Origin: Bacillota bacterium
Lineage (GTDB): Bacteria; Bacillota; Clostridia; Christensenellales; Aristaeellaceae
NCBI GenBank assembly: GCA_023421395.1
Contig: JAEZTL010000041.1
Location: 1 to 64,000, forward strand
Direction: 5' to 3'
Length of the DNA stretch: 64,000 nucleotides
Part shown: in pieces, positions 15,595-25,612 of the stretch
Layout of the letters: every line of letters begins with the position of its first letter
Position numbering within the stretch: the stretch's first letter is position 1
The notes under the pieces: model-generated
Databases searched by the model: none
What the model saw: the letters and a program-made list of their open reading frames with translations, nothing else
What the model was told of the DNA's origin: nothing
Program-made: the position numbers and the translations under genes

Positions 15595-16377
15595 ATGCCG
15601 AATGTTGGCCGGATGGCCTTTCTGCTTTTTGGGATTCCGGTGTACTGGTACGGCCTTCTGATTACGTCCGGCGTACTGGCGGGGCTTTTGCTCGCGTCTC
15701 TGCGTGAAAAAGCCTTTGGCCTACCCAAGGACGCGTCTGTCAACATGGCGCTTTGGGTCGTTCCGGCGGCGATCGTCTGTGCCCGCATCTACTACGTGGC
15801 CTTCACCTGGGACCACTTCAAGGACGACCTGCTCAGCGTATTCAATCTGCGCAGCGGCGGCATGGCGATCTACGGCAGCCTGATCGGCGGCTTTGTGACG
15901 GGGATGATCTACGCGAGGGCGCGCAGGATACGGCTTCAGACGCTGTGCGATCTGGCCGCCCCCGCCATCGCGCTGGGACAGGCGATCGGCCGTTGGGGGA
16001 ATTTTTTCAATCAGGAGGCCTACGGTGTCGCCATCAGCAACGCGCGCTTTCAATTTTTCCCCGCAGCCGTGTGGATTGAGGATCAGTCCGGTTGGTTTGC
16101 GGCCACGTTTTTTTACGAATCCGCCTGGTGTTTTCTGATCGTCCTGTTTTTGCTGATTGCGGAGCGGCGGGGCTTCTTCCGCCGTCCCGGAGAGGAGTTC
16201 CTCTGGTATGTGACGCTGTACGCCTTCGAGCGCATGCTTGTGGAAGGGTTGCGCACCGACAGCCTCTACTGGGGGCCGATCCGCGTATCCCAGGCGCTCA
16301 GCCTGGCGCTGTTCATCGCCGGCGCGGTTGCGATTGTCTTGCTGCGCAGACGTGAGAACCGGACGAAGGAGGATTAA
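15595..16377 (+). CDS. lgt: Prolipoprotein diacylglyceryl transferase
   Basis: 260 residues with about seven membrane segments. The signature GQAIGRWGNFFNQEAYG is complete, and MAIYGSLIGGF is the other conserved box. It adds diacylglycerol to the lipobox cysteine before LspA cuts. Start set at the ATG after GGAGGG; an in-frame ATG 24 bases upstream overlaps that ribosome binding site and is not used. Confidence 0.96.
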   Translation: MPNVGRMAFLLFGIPVYWYGLLITSGVLAGLLLASLREKAFGLPKDASVNMALWVVPAAIVCARIYYVAFTWDHFKDDLLSVFNLRSGGMAIYGSLIGGFVTGMIYARARRIRLQTLCDLAAPAIALGQAIGRWGNFFNQEAYGVAISNARFQFFPAAVWIEDQSGWFAATFFYESAWCFLIVLFLLIAERRGFFRRPGEEFLWYVTLYAFERMLVEGLRTDSLYWGPIRVSQALSLALFIAGAVAIVLLRRRENRTKED

Positions 16378-16378
16378 T

Positions 16379-17818
16379 ATGCGAAACCTGACCCTGCTCA
16401 CGGATCTGTACCAACTGACGATGATGTACGGCTACTGGAAGTGCGGCATGAAAAACGATCTCGCCGTGTTCGACATGTTCTACCGGAAGCCCTGCGAAAC
16501 CATGAACTACGCGATCATGGCGGGCGTCGAGCAGTTGATCGATTACATCAATCACCTCAATTTTGACGACGAGGCGATTGCCTACCTGCGCTCGCTCGAT
16601 CTGTTTGAGGAAGGTTTTCTGGACGCGCTCCGGGATTTCCATTTCACCGGCGACATCCAGGCGGCGCCTGAAGGCACGATGGTGTTCCCCGGAGAGCCGC
16701 TGGTACGCGTCACCGCGCCGATCTTCGAGGCGCAGTTGATCGAGACCACGCTGCTCAACATCATCAATCACCAGACGCTGATCGCCACCAAGACGAGCCG
16801 CGTTGTGCAGGCGGCGGAGGGCGGCAGCATTCTGGAGTTCGGCCTGCGCCGTGCGCAGGGACCGGATGCGGGAATTTACGGCGCGCGGGCGTCGGTCATC
16901 GGCGGTGCGGACGCCACCAGCAATGTGCTGGCCGGGCAGATGTTCGATATTCCGGTGCGCGGTACCCACGCCCACAGCTGGGTGATGAGCTTCCCCGCGG
17001 AGATCGAGGCATTCCGTGCCTATGCGAAATGCTTCCCGGACGCCTGCCTTCTGCTGGTGGACACTTACGACACGCTGAAAAGCGGTGTGCCCAACGCGAT
17101 CAAGGTCTTTCGGGAATTGCGCGCGGCGGGCCACGAACCCGCGGGCATCCGTCTAGACTCCGGCGACCTCGCCTACCTGACCCGCGAGGCGCGCAAAATG
17201 ATGGACGAGGCGGGCTTCCCCAACGCGAAGATTTGCGCTTCTGGTGACCTGGACGAAACGCTGATCCGCGACCTCCTCCTGCAGGGCGCGAAGATCGACA
17301 TCTGGGGCGTGGGTACGAAGCTGATCACCAGCATGGACTGTCCGGCGCTGGGCGGCGTGTACAAGCTGAGCGCGCGCATGGAAAACGGCGCCTTTGCGCC
17401 GAAGATCAAGATCAGCGAAAACCCGGCCAAGGTCACCAACCCGGGCGTCAAAAAGCTGCTGCGCCTCTATGACAACAAGACCGGCAAGGCCATCGCCGAC
17501 CTGATTGCGCTGGAGAGCGAGACGTTCGACGAATCCAAACCGCTGACCATCTTCGATCCGGTGGACACCTGGAAGATGATGACGCTGACGGATTACCGGG
17601 TCAGCGAGCTGCATGTGCCGCTGTTCAAGGGCGGCAAGCAGGTCTACAAGTCTCCCGGTCTCAAGGAGATACAGGCCTACCATTTCAAGGAAATGGACAC
17701 CTTCTGGGATCAGTACAAGCGCAATCTGAATCCGCACATCTACAAGGTAGACCTGTCCGACGGGCTGTGGATGCTCAAGCAGTCGATGCTGAAAAACAAG
17801 GCGGACCAAGGCTATTGA
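16379..17818 (+). CDS. pncB: Nicotinate phosphoribosyltransferase
   Basis: 479 residues. It converts nicotinate and PRPP (with ATP) to nicotinate mononucleotide in the Preiss-Handler pathway. The N-terminal LLTDLYQLTMMYGYWK, the active-site GTHAHSWVMSF with the phosphorylated-type His, and LDSGDLAYLTREAR are all present. It starts one base after the lgt stop with AAGGAGG inside lgt, so the two are co-transcribed. NadE, the last NAD step, is encoded at 29.7-31.6 kb. Confidence 0.95.
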   Translation: MRNLTLLTDLYQLTMMYGYWKCGMKNDLAVFDMFYRKPCETMNYAIMAGVEQLIDYINHLNFDDEAIAYLRSLDLFEEGFLDALRDFHFTGDIQAAPEGTMVFPGEPLVRVTAPIFEAQLIETTLLNIINHQTLIATKTSRVVQAAEGGSILEFGLRRAQGPDAGIYGARASVIGGADATSNVLAGQMFDIPVRGTHAHSWVMSFPAEIEAFRAYAKCFPDACLLLVDTYDTLKSGVPNAIKVFRELRAAGHEPAGIRLDSGDLAYLTREARKMMDEAGFPNAKICASGDLDETLIRDLLLQGAKIDIWGVGTKLITSMDCPALGGVYKLSARMENGAFAPKIKISENPAKVTNPGVKKLLRLYDNKTGKAIADLIALESETFDESKPLTIFDPVDTWKMMTLTDYRVSELHVPLFKGGKQVYKSPGLKEIQAYHFKEMDTFWDQYKRNLNPHIYKVDLSDGLWMLKQSMLKNKADQGY

Positions 17819-17995
17819 CAGGATACATCCGTGACCGCGGCGTGGGCGCCGGTTTCAGAGATTCCGTTGGATTTCCTTCGTGCGGTCACCGCTGCCGGCG
17901 GGGTGTCCCATGTGCGGCCACTCCGGTAAGCCGTTTGAGCCGGCAATGCCAGCCAAAACATGAAAGTTGGACGGCTTAATTAATCAAAACAAGAG
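17819..17995. other. Non-coding stretch after pncB, unexplained
   Basis: About 250 bases lie between pncB and the coat gene. I find no convincing reading frame. The part shown holds an 8-base inverted repeat (GTGACCGC at 17831 and GCGGTCAC near 17882) and a GC-rich region ending CGGCAATGCCAGCC. A terminator hairpin follows at 17996. It may be a structured RNA 3' end or a decayed remnant; nothing more can be said. Confidence 0.4.
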
Positions 17996-18023
17996 CGCCG
18001 GAAAGCCTTGCGGCTTTCCGGCG
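17996..18023 (-). terminator. Intrinsic terminator after the coat genes
   Basis: A 12-bp perfect stem CGCCGGAAAGCC / GGCTTTCCGGCG around a 4-base loop. On the minus strand it is followed by TCTTGTTTTG. It may act for pncB as well. Confidence 0.8.
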
Positions 18024-18073
18024 TCCGCAACGGCCGGGCGTTTCGCCCTCCCCGCTGCGTTTTTGATCCGGCC

Positions 18074-18364
18074 TTACCCCATCTGCGTCTTCAGCTGCTG
18101 GAACTTTTGCCGCGCGGCCTGAATCTCAGGCTGCGGCGCGTCTTTGGTCTGGTACCAGCCCATCTGGTTCATCCGGTCAAAGACGCTGTACTGACTGGTC
18201 GCGCACTCGTTGAAATTGTCGGTCAGCACTTGCCTCAGCTGCGGACAGGTGGCTTCGGGCAGGAAGGTGGAGTAGGACGAAATCAAGTACTTCTCCTGCG
18301 TCAGCAGGTCTTCCATCATGTCCTGTTCGTTGAGCACGGAATTCTGGTTCGGATTCTGATTCAT
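18074..18364 (-). CDS. CotF-like spore coat protein
   Basis: 96 residues, an all-helical, Gln/Asn-rich protein. LNEQDMMEDLLTQEKYLISSYSTFLPEATCPQLRQVL fits the coat F domain (about 12-70), a ferritin-like two-helix unit. Known members are coat proteins made late in the mother cell. It lies 16 bases after the next small coat-type gene and ahead of a strong terminator, forming a two-gene unit. Confidence 0.85.
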   Translation of the reverse strand: MNQNPNQNSVLNEQDMMEDLLTQEKYLISSYSTFLPEATCPQLRQVLTDNFNECATSQYSVFDRMNQMGWYQTKDAPQPEIQAARQKFQQLKTQMG

Positions 18365-18380
18365 CGTAAAGCTCGCCTCC

Positions 18381-18590
18381 TCATGCGTGGCTGTTCAGGT
18401 AGTTGAACAGTCGGTCAAAGTGCGTACGATGCTTCATGGCCAGGTCGCCCGCCAGCGTCTTGAGCGACGGATTGGTCAGCGTCTTGGCGTACTGTTCCGC
18501 CTTCTTACAGGCGAGAAACTCATGTTGCATCTGATCTTCGAGGATGGTCAGACTCTTCGTTTGAATCGCCGCGCTCCCTTGATTCGCCAT
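18381..18590 (-). CDS. Small helical spore-coat-associated protein
   Basis: 69 residues from an ATG after GGGGAGGG. It is all-helical (about 15-65: LEDQMQHEFLACKKAEQYAK then LKTLAGDLAMKHRTHFDRLF). It looks like half of a ferritin-like coat module and partners the CotF-like gene, which suggests the same coat role. A longer open frame upstream overlaps recX on the other strand and is not used. The family assignment is tentative. Confidence 0.6.
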   Translation of the reverse strand: MANQGSAAIQTKSLTILEDQMQHEFLACKKAEQYAKTLTNPSLKTLAGDLAMKHRTHFDRLFNYLNSHA

Positions 18591-18667
18591 ACCGTTTCCC
18601 TCCCCTTTCATTGGATCGCGTTTATTTTGCCCGCCCAGCGGGGCGGAAAACCGAGGTGATTTTTTCC

Positions 18668-19279
18668 ATGGCATTCGTTACCTCCATCGAGAAGACGGGC
18701 CCGGTCTATCGGATTTACGCGGACGGACGGCTCATGGTGCGCGTCGATCGCGCCTCCTACGAGCGCGCGCCGCTGGGCGAAGGCGACGAGGTGGACGAGG
18801 GAAAGTACCTGGAGGCGCTTGAGCGCATCCAGCAGCCCCTGGCCTACGAGGCGGCGCTGACCGCGCTGGAGAGATCCGGAAAGAGCGAGAAGGCGCTCAG
18901 ACGCTGGCTGAACCTGCGGGGATACCAAAGCGGCGCCGTCGACGCCGCCATCGGACGGCTCCACCGTGCGCGCCTTCTCGACGACGCCGCCGAGGCCGAG
19001 CGCCTGGTGGAATCGGCGGTGTCGGGCGGACTATCCAAAAACGCGATCCGGCGCAAGCTTCTATCGAAAGGCATCGGGGATGGCGATGCGCAGCGGGCGC
19101 TCGCCGCCGTTTCCGACCAAGATCAGCTCGCGGCCGCAAAAAAAATTGCCGAGAAAATGCGCCCACGGTACGCCGCGCAGGACAGCCGCGCCGCGCGGGC
19201 CAAACTCTCGCAGGCGCTCGCGCGGCGCGGCTTCTCGTGGGACGTGATCGATCAGGCGTTGTCCGGCCGGGACGAATGA
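18668..19279 (+). CDS. recX: RecX family regulatory protein
   Basis: 203 residues built from helical RecX repeats: ALTALERSGKSEKALRRWL, then RLHRARLLDD, then SKNAIRRKLLSKGI and AKLSQALARRGFSWDVI. RecX binds RecA filaments and blocks RecA activity. The N-terminal 60 residues form a small beta domain seen in Firmicute members. recA is not in the window. Start follows GAGGTGA. Its stop lies one base from the convergent DUF1540 stop. Confidence 0.88.
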   Translation: MAFVTSIEKTGPVYRIYADGRLMVRVDRASYERAPLGEGDEVDEGKYLEALERIQQPLAYEAALTALERSGKSEKALRRWLNLRGYQSGAVDAAIGRLHRARLLDDAAEAERLVESAVSGGLSKNAIRRKLLSKGIGDGDAQRALAAVSDQDQLAAAKKIAEKMRPRYAAQDSRAARAKLSQALARRGFSWDVIDQALSGRDE

Positions 19280-19280
19280 G

Positions 19281-19454
19281 CTACTGGCGCTCGTAGCTGC
19301 CGCACATGCTCTCATCCTCGGGTTTCCCGGTGCACGAGTCGCGGCAGGCATCCACGTGGATCGAGCGCAGCGAACAGAAATTCTCATCCATGCAATGATG
19401 GGTGCAGCTCTTCACGTTGCAACGGATGTCGGCGTTGGGGTTTTTGTGGCTCAT
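19281..19454 (-). CDS. DUF1540 cysteine-rich small protein
   Basis: 57 residues, starting MSHKNPNADIRCNVKSC after AAGGAGGG. Seven cysteines are spread as C-x4-C-x3-C-x5-C and beyond, in the DUF1540 pattern of a probable metal-binding fold (a C-x-x-x-C pair, then a second group). Function unknown; such genes are common in spore-forming Clostridia. It is convergent with recX with almost no gap. Confidence 0.85.
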   Translation of the reverse strand: MSHKNPNADIRCNVKSCTHHCMDENFCSLRSIHVDACRDSCTGKPEDESMCGSYERQ

Positions 19455-19508
19455 GACTTTCCCTCCTTAATCTTGTCGATCCTCGTTCATTCTGCGCTCG
19501 GGCGCGGC

Positions 19509-19537
19509 TTTTCATGCGGCGGAAAACATGGTATAAT
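19509..19537 (+). promoter_or_regulatory. Promoter of the amino-acid-kinase-fold gene
   Basis: A perfect TATAAT at 19532-19537 with an extended TGG in front, and a weak -35 TTTTCA at 17 bases. The start codon follows 28 bases later. Confidence 0.55.
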
Positions 19538-19565
19538 GGCTCTCTGGAAATGGAGCGTGTAGCAA

Positions 19566-20390
19566 ATGGCAATTGAAATCGTCGGAAAAATTGGCTCGAT
19601 GGCGATGATCCGCAAGGAAGAGAATGATGTCGATTACAACATTCTCTCACGGGTCGCGTCGGAGCTGCACCCGGGCATGGTGTTTGTGACCAGCGGCGCG
19701 GCCGAGATCGGCCGGGTGGATTACATGAAGCGAACCGGGCGTGAACTGACCGGCGACCGGCAGGAGGCCAAGATGGACTACTGCGCGCAGGGTCAGATTG
19801 TGCTGATGGAAAACTACCGCACGTTCTCGCGGCCGGAGTATTCGATCCGGCAGCTGCTGGTGGAGCACCAGCACTTCAACGACGACGCCAAGCGCGAGAA
19901 CATCCGGAGGCTCCTCTTGCGCGCTGCGGAGCAGAACGCGATTCCCATCGTGAATTACAACGACCCCGTTTCGGACGACGAGATTCTGAAGATGGAACTC
20001 AACTCGTTGAAGCAGTACCATGAGCATGTGGTGGAGTGCGTCGACAACGACGAGACGGCCGCGGTGATCTGCGAGCTGGTGGACGCCAAGTTCCTGGTGA
20101 TCCTGTCCTCTACAGAGGGCATCTACCGGGATGCCGCCGACCCGGGTACGCTGGTGACGGACGTGCTGGCGAAGACGCCGGAAGCGCTCATTGAAAAGGT
20201 GCGCGTTTTGCAAAAGAGCTGCGACGGCGCCAGCCGCGCCGGCGCGGGCGGCGCCCGCGCCAAGCTGGAGTTTGCGGTGAGGCCGGCGCTGAAGGGCGCG
20301 ACGGTCATCATCGGTCACGCGCGCCATGGCATCAACGCCTTGCTCGCCGGCAAGGTTCCCCATACGAGGATCGGCGTGGTCAGGGATTGA
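19566..20390 (+). CDS. Amino acid kinase fold protein, substrate unknown
   Basis: 274 residues of the amino acid kinase superfamily (glutamate 5-kinase/uridylate kinase relatives). EIVGKIGSMA stands where the usual K-x-G-[GS]-S loop is, VTSGAAEIGR resembles the second glycine motif, and ETAAVICELVDAKFLVILSSTEGIY is the ADP-side segment. There is no PUA domain and no proA neighbour, so it is not a standard ProB. Proteins like this are often labelled uridylate kinase in Clostridia, but the substrate is not established. It is monocistronic, with its own promoter and terminator. Confidence 0.7.
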   Translation: MAIEIVGKIGSMAMIRKEENDVDYNILSRVASELHPGMVFVTSGAAEIGRVDYMKRTGRELTGDRQEAKMDYCAQGQIVLMENYRTFSRPEYSIRQLLVEHQHFNDDAKRENIRRLLLRAAEQNAIPIVNYNDPVSDDEILKMELNSLKQYHEHVVECVDNDETAAVICELVDAKFLVILSSTEGIYRDAADPGTLVTDVLAKTPEALIEKVRVLQKSCDGASRAGAGGARAKLEFAVRPALKGATVIIGHARHGINALLAGKVPHTRIGVVRD

Positions 20391-20401
20391 AAAAGCAAGG
20401 A

Positions 20402-20441
20402 ACAGGGCATGGGCGGACGCTGTCCCCCATGCCCTGTTTTT
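20402..20441. terminator. Bidirectional terminator between the kinase-fold gene and lonB
   Basis: A 12-bp stem ACAGGGCATGGG / CCCATGCCCTGT with a 12-base loop, followed by TTTTT on the plus strand. The minus strand also has T-rich flanks. The genes on both sides end here. Confidence 0.85.
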
Positions 20442-20457
20442 GTGCGAAACCTTCTCT

Positions 20458-22119
20458 TTATGCCTCCTCCGCCGCCAGCACCTGGGCGCCGGCCCGGGGA
20501 GCGGCGCGGCCGGGCGCTCTGCCCAGCGCCAGCTCCAGCGCCTCCTCCAGCGACTTGATGGCGATGACGCGGATGGACTTTTCCGCGTAGCGCGCCTGAT
20601 AGTTCTCTTCCGGGATCAGCACCCGCTTCAGCCCCGCCTTGACGGCCGCGTCGATCTTCTGGGAGACGCCGCCCACCGGCAGCGCCTTGCCGTATACCGA
20701 CAGCTCGCCGGTCAGCGCCACGTCGCAGGCCACCGGCATGCCGTCGATGGCGGACGCCACCGCCACGGCCATCGCTATGCCCGCGGAGGGGCCGTCCACC
20801 GGCACGCCGCCGGGGAAATTGATGTGTACGTCGTAGCGGTCCACGTCAATCCCCCGTGCCCTGAGACAGGTCAGCGCGTTTTCGGCGGCCGCGCGGGCCA
20901 TGGAGCGCCTGCGCATGGTGCGGCCCCGTCCGTCACCGATGTCCTCCTCCTCGACGATGCCGGTCACGTTGATCCGGCCGATGCCGGGGGAAGCGATGGC
21001 CTCGATCTCCATCACCGCCCCCTGGTGAGAACCGTACACTGCCAAGCCGTTGACCAGGCCCGGCGCCGGCTCCTTGTGGGTACGCGGCTCGACGCGGGGC
21101 GTGTAATGACCGCTCTCCGCCACCCACTCCACATCCCGCCGCTCAATGACGTGCCGCCCATCCTGGCGTGCGACGCCGGAGGCCATTTGGACGATGTTGA
21201 CCGCGTCGCGGCCGCTGTCCGCGTACCGGCCCACCAGTTGGGCCTCGTCGTCCTTCATGTAGAAGCCGGCCTTTTTCGCCGCGCCGGCGGCGATCTGCGC
21301 CAATTCCTCCCGCTCCAGCGGCCGGAAGAATACCTCCATGCAACGGGAGCGCAGCGCCTGCGGCAGGTCCTCCGGCGAGCGCGTGGTGGCGCCCACCAGC
21401 CGGAAGTCCGCCGGCAGGCCGTATTTGAAGATTTCGTGGATGTAGCGCGGTGTGGCGCGGTCGTCGGGGTTGTAGTAGGCGGACTCAAAGCGCACCAGCC
21501 GGTCCTCCAGCACCTTGAGAAGCTTGTTCATCTGCACCGGGTGCAACTCGCCGATTTCGTCCAGAAAGAGTACGCCGCCGTGGGCCCGGGTGACCGCGCC
21601 CTCCTTGGGCTGCGGAACGCCGCTGATGCCCAGCTGCCCCGCACCCTGGTAGATCGGGTCGTGTACGCTGCCGATCAGCGGATCCGCGATGGCGCGCTCA
21701 TCAAAGCGCACGCAGGTGGCGTCCATCTCAATGAACGGCGCGTCCGGCGCGAAGGGCGTGCCTTCGGTTTTGCGCGCCTCTTCCAGCACCAGCCGCGCGG
21801 CGCAGGTCTTGCCCACGCCCGGTGGGCCATAGATGATGACGTGCTGCGGGTTGGGCGAGCACAGCACAGCCTTCAGCGCGCGGATGCCCTCCTGCTGGCC
21901 GATGATATCGGAAAAGTCCAGGGGTCGCACCTGCTCGGACAGCGGCTGGGTCAGGCTGATGCGCCGCAGCCGCCCGAGCTTGTCCATCTCACGGTGCCCG
22001 GCGGTGGAGCGCGGCATGCTGCCGTCGGCCCTGGGCTGCCCCTTCAGCTGCCGGTAGAAGTAGATTCCGACGATCACCGTCACCGTCAACTGAATCAGCA
22101 GAAGCACTACGGAAAACAA
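20458..22119 (-). CDS. lonB: Membrane-anchored ATP-dependent protease LonB
   Basis: 553 residues. An N-terminal membrane segment (1-23) is followed by an AAA+ domain with Walker A GPPGVGKT (98-105) and Walker B FLDE (185-188), then the Lon protease domain with S445 (DGPSAGIA) and K488 (VSQKID) as the Ser-Lys dyad. It lacks the Lon substrate-binding N-domain, as LonB does. In Bacillus LonB works in the forespore. The start is a TTG (no ATG fits) after GGAGG that lies inside a hairpin; see 22117-22157. It closes the tig-clpP-clpX-lonB block. Confidence 0.92.
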   Translation of the reverse strand: MFSVVLLLIQLTVTVIVGIYFYRQLKGQPRADGSMPRSTAGHREMDKLGRLRRISLTQPLSEQVRPLDFSDIIGQQEGIRALKAVLCSPNPQHVIIYGPPGVGKTCAARLVLEEARKTEGTPFAPDAPFIEMDATCVRFDERAIADPLIGSVHDPIYQGAGQLGISGVPQPKEGAVTRAHGGVLFLDEIGELHPVQMNKLLKVLEDRLVRFESAYYNPDDRATPRYIHEIFKYGLPADFRLVGATTRSPEDLPQALRSRCMEVFFRPLEREELAQIAAGAAKKAGFYMKDDEAQLVGRYADSGRDAVNIVQMASGVARQDGRHVIERRDVEWVAESGHYTPRVEPRTHKEPAPGLVNGLAVYGSHQGAVMEIEAIASPGIGRINVTGIVEEEDIGDGRGRTMRRRSMARAAAENALTCLRARGIDVDRYDVHINFPGGVPVDGPSAGIAMAVAVASAIDGMPVACDVALTGELSVYGKALPVGGVSQKIDAAVKAGLKRVLIPEENYQARYAEKSIRVIAIKSLEEALELALGRAPGRAAPRAGAQVLAAEEA

Positions 22120-22157
22120 AAAGCATCCCCTCCCACACCTAGTATGGGAAGGGATGC
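22117..22157 (-). promoter_or_regulatory. Terminator-like hairpin that contains the lonB ribosome binding site
   Basis: On the minus strand GCATCCCTTCCCATAC pairs with GTGTGGGAGGGGATGC across a 3-base loop: a 16-bp stem with two G-U pairs, followed by TTTTTG. The 3' arm holds the GGAGG of lonB and the T-tract runs into the TTG start. So the structure can end clpX transcripts and also mask the lonB ribosome binding site. Confidence 0.75.
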
Positions 22158-22202
22158 CGGAAAAAAATCAGATTGCTCACACGAAGGTTCGCACTCGATT
22201 CG

Positions 22203-23516
<1,314 letters not shown>

Positions 23517-23564
23517 GAAGAACTCCTTTTCGTTGGCGCTCCCGCGCCTGGTAGTGCTTGCCCG

Positions 23565-24149
23565 TCAGCGTCTGGGCGCAACGATCTCGTCAATCAAACC
23601 GTATTCCTTCGCGTCCGCCGCGGTGAGGAAGAAATCGCGCTCGACATCCTTTTCGATTTCGCTGAGGGGCTTTCCGGTGTTCTTGGCCAGTTCCTCGTTG
23701 AGCTTCTTCTTGATGCGAAGGATCTGCTCGGCGTGGATCTGGATGTCGGTTGCCTGGCCGCGCGCGCCGCCCGAGGGCTGATGAATCATGATCTCGGCGT
23801 TGGTAAGCGCTTTGCGCTTGCCTTTGGCGCCTGCCGCCAGCAGGAACGCGCCCATGGACGCGGCCATGCCGACGCACAGGGTGGACACCTCGCACTTCAG
23901 GTACTTCATGGTATCGTAGATGGCGAGGCCAGCGGTTACCGATCCGCCCGGGCTGTTGATATACAGCTGGATGTCGGCATCCGGGTCCTCCATCTCCAGG
24001 AACAGCATCTGTGCCACGATGATGTTTGCGGCGTCGTCGTCGACCTCGCCTCCGAGAAACACGATGCGATCCTTGAGTAGCCTTGAGTAGATGTCGTAGG
24101 AGCGTTCACCCCGGTTGGTTTGCTCGATGACATACGGGATAAGGTTCAT
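23565..24149 (-). CDS. clpP: ATP-dependent Clp protease proteolytic subunit
   Basis: 194 residues, normal length. The catalytic triad is S98 (GMAASMGAF), H123 (MIHQPSGG) and D172. It forms the tetradecameric barrel that works with ClpX. Start follows AGGAGGTG at 8 bases. Confidence 0.98.
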   Translation of the reverse strand: MNLIPYVIEQTNRGERSYDIYSRLLKDRIVFLGGEVDDDAANIIVAQMLFLEMEDPDADIQLYINSPGGSVTAGLAIYDTMKYLKCEVSTLCVGMAASMGAFLLAAGAKGKRKALTNAEIMIHQPSGGARGQATDIQIHAEQILRIKKKLNEELAKNTGKPLSEIEKDVERDFFLTAADAKEYGLIDEIVAPRR

Positions 24150-24229
24150 ATGCGTGGCACCTCCTGTGCGGCTGAGCCGCTTGTTTTATGGTCTTCCCTC
24201 CGAAGCATTATACCCGCGCTCGCGTGGCG

Positions 24230-25516
24230 TCAATCGCTGACCGCGCTCGTTTTGAGGAGCTCAATGGTCTTTTCCGTTGCGGCCATGTTCTGGAAATACT
24301 TGCGATCATCCTCGGAGAGCGTCTTTTCAAACTCCTCGGCGGACTTGCCGGTCTGCGGCGCGAACTTTTCGATCTGCGCCTTGACCTCGTCCTCGGAGGC
24401 TTCGATATTCTCCGCCTTGCGGATGGCCTCCAGCACCAGCTGCGTCTTGACGCGGCGGTGTGCCTCGTCATGCTGGGATTCGCGCAGGCCCTCGATGGTC
24501 TGTCCGGTGTACTTCAGGAAGTCGTCCATGCGCATGCCCTGGTACATCATGCGAAGCTCCATGTCCCGCAGCATGGAATCGATCTGGTTCTCCACCATCG
24601 CCTCGGGAATGTCCGCCTCGGCGTTCTCCACGACGGCCTCAATGACCTCGTTCTCGAATTCAGCGTCGACGCGGTCCTGGGCGCGCTTTTCCAGCTTGGC
24701 GCGGGCGTCGTCCTTATAGGCGGCCAGCGTGTCAAACTCGGAGACGTCCTTGGCGAACTCGTCGTCCAGCGCGGGCAGCTCCTTCTGCTGGATGGAATTG
24801 ACCTTCACATGAAACACGGCCGCCTTACCCTTGAGGTTTTCGGCGTGGTAGTCCTCCGGGAACGTTACGTGGACGTCCACCTCGTCGCCGACAGCGGCAC
24901 CGACAAGGCCCTCTTCAAAGCCGGGGATAAAGCTGCCGGAACCGATCGTCAGGTTCTGGCCCTGGGCCGTGCCGCCCTCAAACTGTTCGTCGCCCACAAA
25001 GCCGGCGTAGTCGATATTGACCTGATCATCCAGCTTGACCGGACGGTCGGTCACGTCGATGAAGCGGGCAACGCGTTCGCGGGCGCGCTCAAGCTCGGCG
25101 TTGACATCATCGTCGGTCACAAAGACCTCGGCCTTGGCGGCTTTGACGCCCTTAAACTGGCCCAGCGTCACTTCCGGCTTGATGAAAACGGTGGCGGTGA
25201 AGGTCACCGGTTTGCCCGTGCCGATCTCCCCCACATCGACCTTCGGCTGATCCACCGGCGTCACCCCATGCTCACGCACGGCGGCGTCGTAAACTTCCGG
25301 GAAGACCGCGTCGAAGGCGTCCTCGTAGAAAATCGATTCACCATAGTGGAGCTCGATCACCTTCCGCGGCGCGTGGCCCTTGCGGAAACCGGGGATATTG
25401 ATGCGCTTGACCAGCTTATGGTAGGCGCTCTCCATGCCCTTTTCAAAGATCTCAGGCTCGATTGTAAAATCAATCTTGACCTGATTGGACGAAATTTTCT
25501 CGAATGTGCTGCTCAT
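24230..25516 (-). CDS. tig: Trigger factor
   Basis: 428 residues. The N-terminal ribosome-binding domain carries GFRKGHAPRKVIE (about 40-52), near the usual ribosome-docking GFRxGxxP motif. The PPIase (FKBP-like) domain is at about 150-240 (DQVNIDYAGFVGDEQFEGG), and the helical arms follow. It is the first chaperone met by new chains. The ATG reading MSSTFEKISS was chosen; the open frame extends 117 bases upstream through the promoter. First gene of the tig-clpP-clpX-lonB block. Confidence 0.97.
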   Translation of the reverse strand: MSSTFEKISSNQVKIDFTIEPEIFEKGMESAYHKLVKRINIPGFRKGHAPRKVIELHYGESIFYEDAFDAVFPEVYDAAVREHGVTPVDQPKVDVGEIGTGKPVTFTATVFIKPEVTLGQFKGVKAAKAEVFVTDDDVNAELERARERVARFIDVTDRPVKLDDQVNIDYAGFVGDEQFEGGTAQGQNLTIGSGSFIPGFEEGLVGAAVGDEVDVHVTFPEDYHAENLKGKAAVFHVKVNSIQQKELPALDDEFAKDVSEFDTLAAYKDDARAKLEKRAQDRVDAEFENEVIEAVVENAEADIPEAMVENQIDSMLRDMELRMMYQGMRMDDFLKYTGQTIEGLRESQHDEAHRRVKTQLVLEAIRKAENIEASEDEVKAQIEKFAPQTGKSAEEFEKTLSEDDRKYFQNMAATEKTIELLKTSAVSD

Positions 25517-25563
25517 AAAGTCAGTCCTCCCAATCTCACCGCCAAAGCGGCCATAGCCAAATA

Positions 25564-25592
25564 ATTTTACCACAACTGACGTTCGGATGCAA
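25564..25592 (-). promoter_or_regulatory. SigA promoter of tig
   Basis: On the minus strand TTGCAT (25587-25592), a 17-base spacer and TAAAAT (25564-25569). Divergent from the next promoter. Confidence 0.65.
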
Positions 25593-25612
25593 TGGCTAAA
25601 CGTAAAATGAAC

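Noticed and set aside
17890..17955. Possible cobalamin riboswitch (GCCACT and a GCCAGCC end)
   Set aside because: Only fragments of the consensus are present, the spacing is wrong, and no downstream gene lies on that strand.
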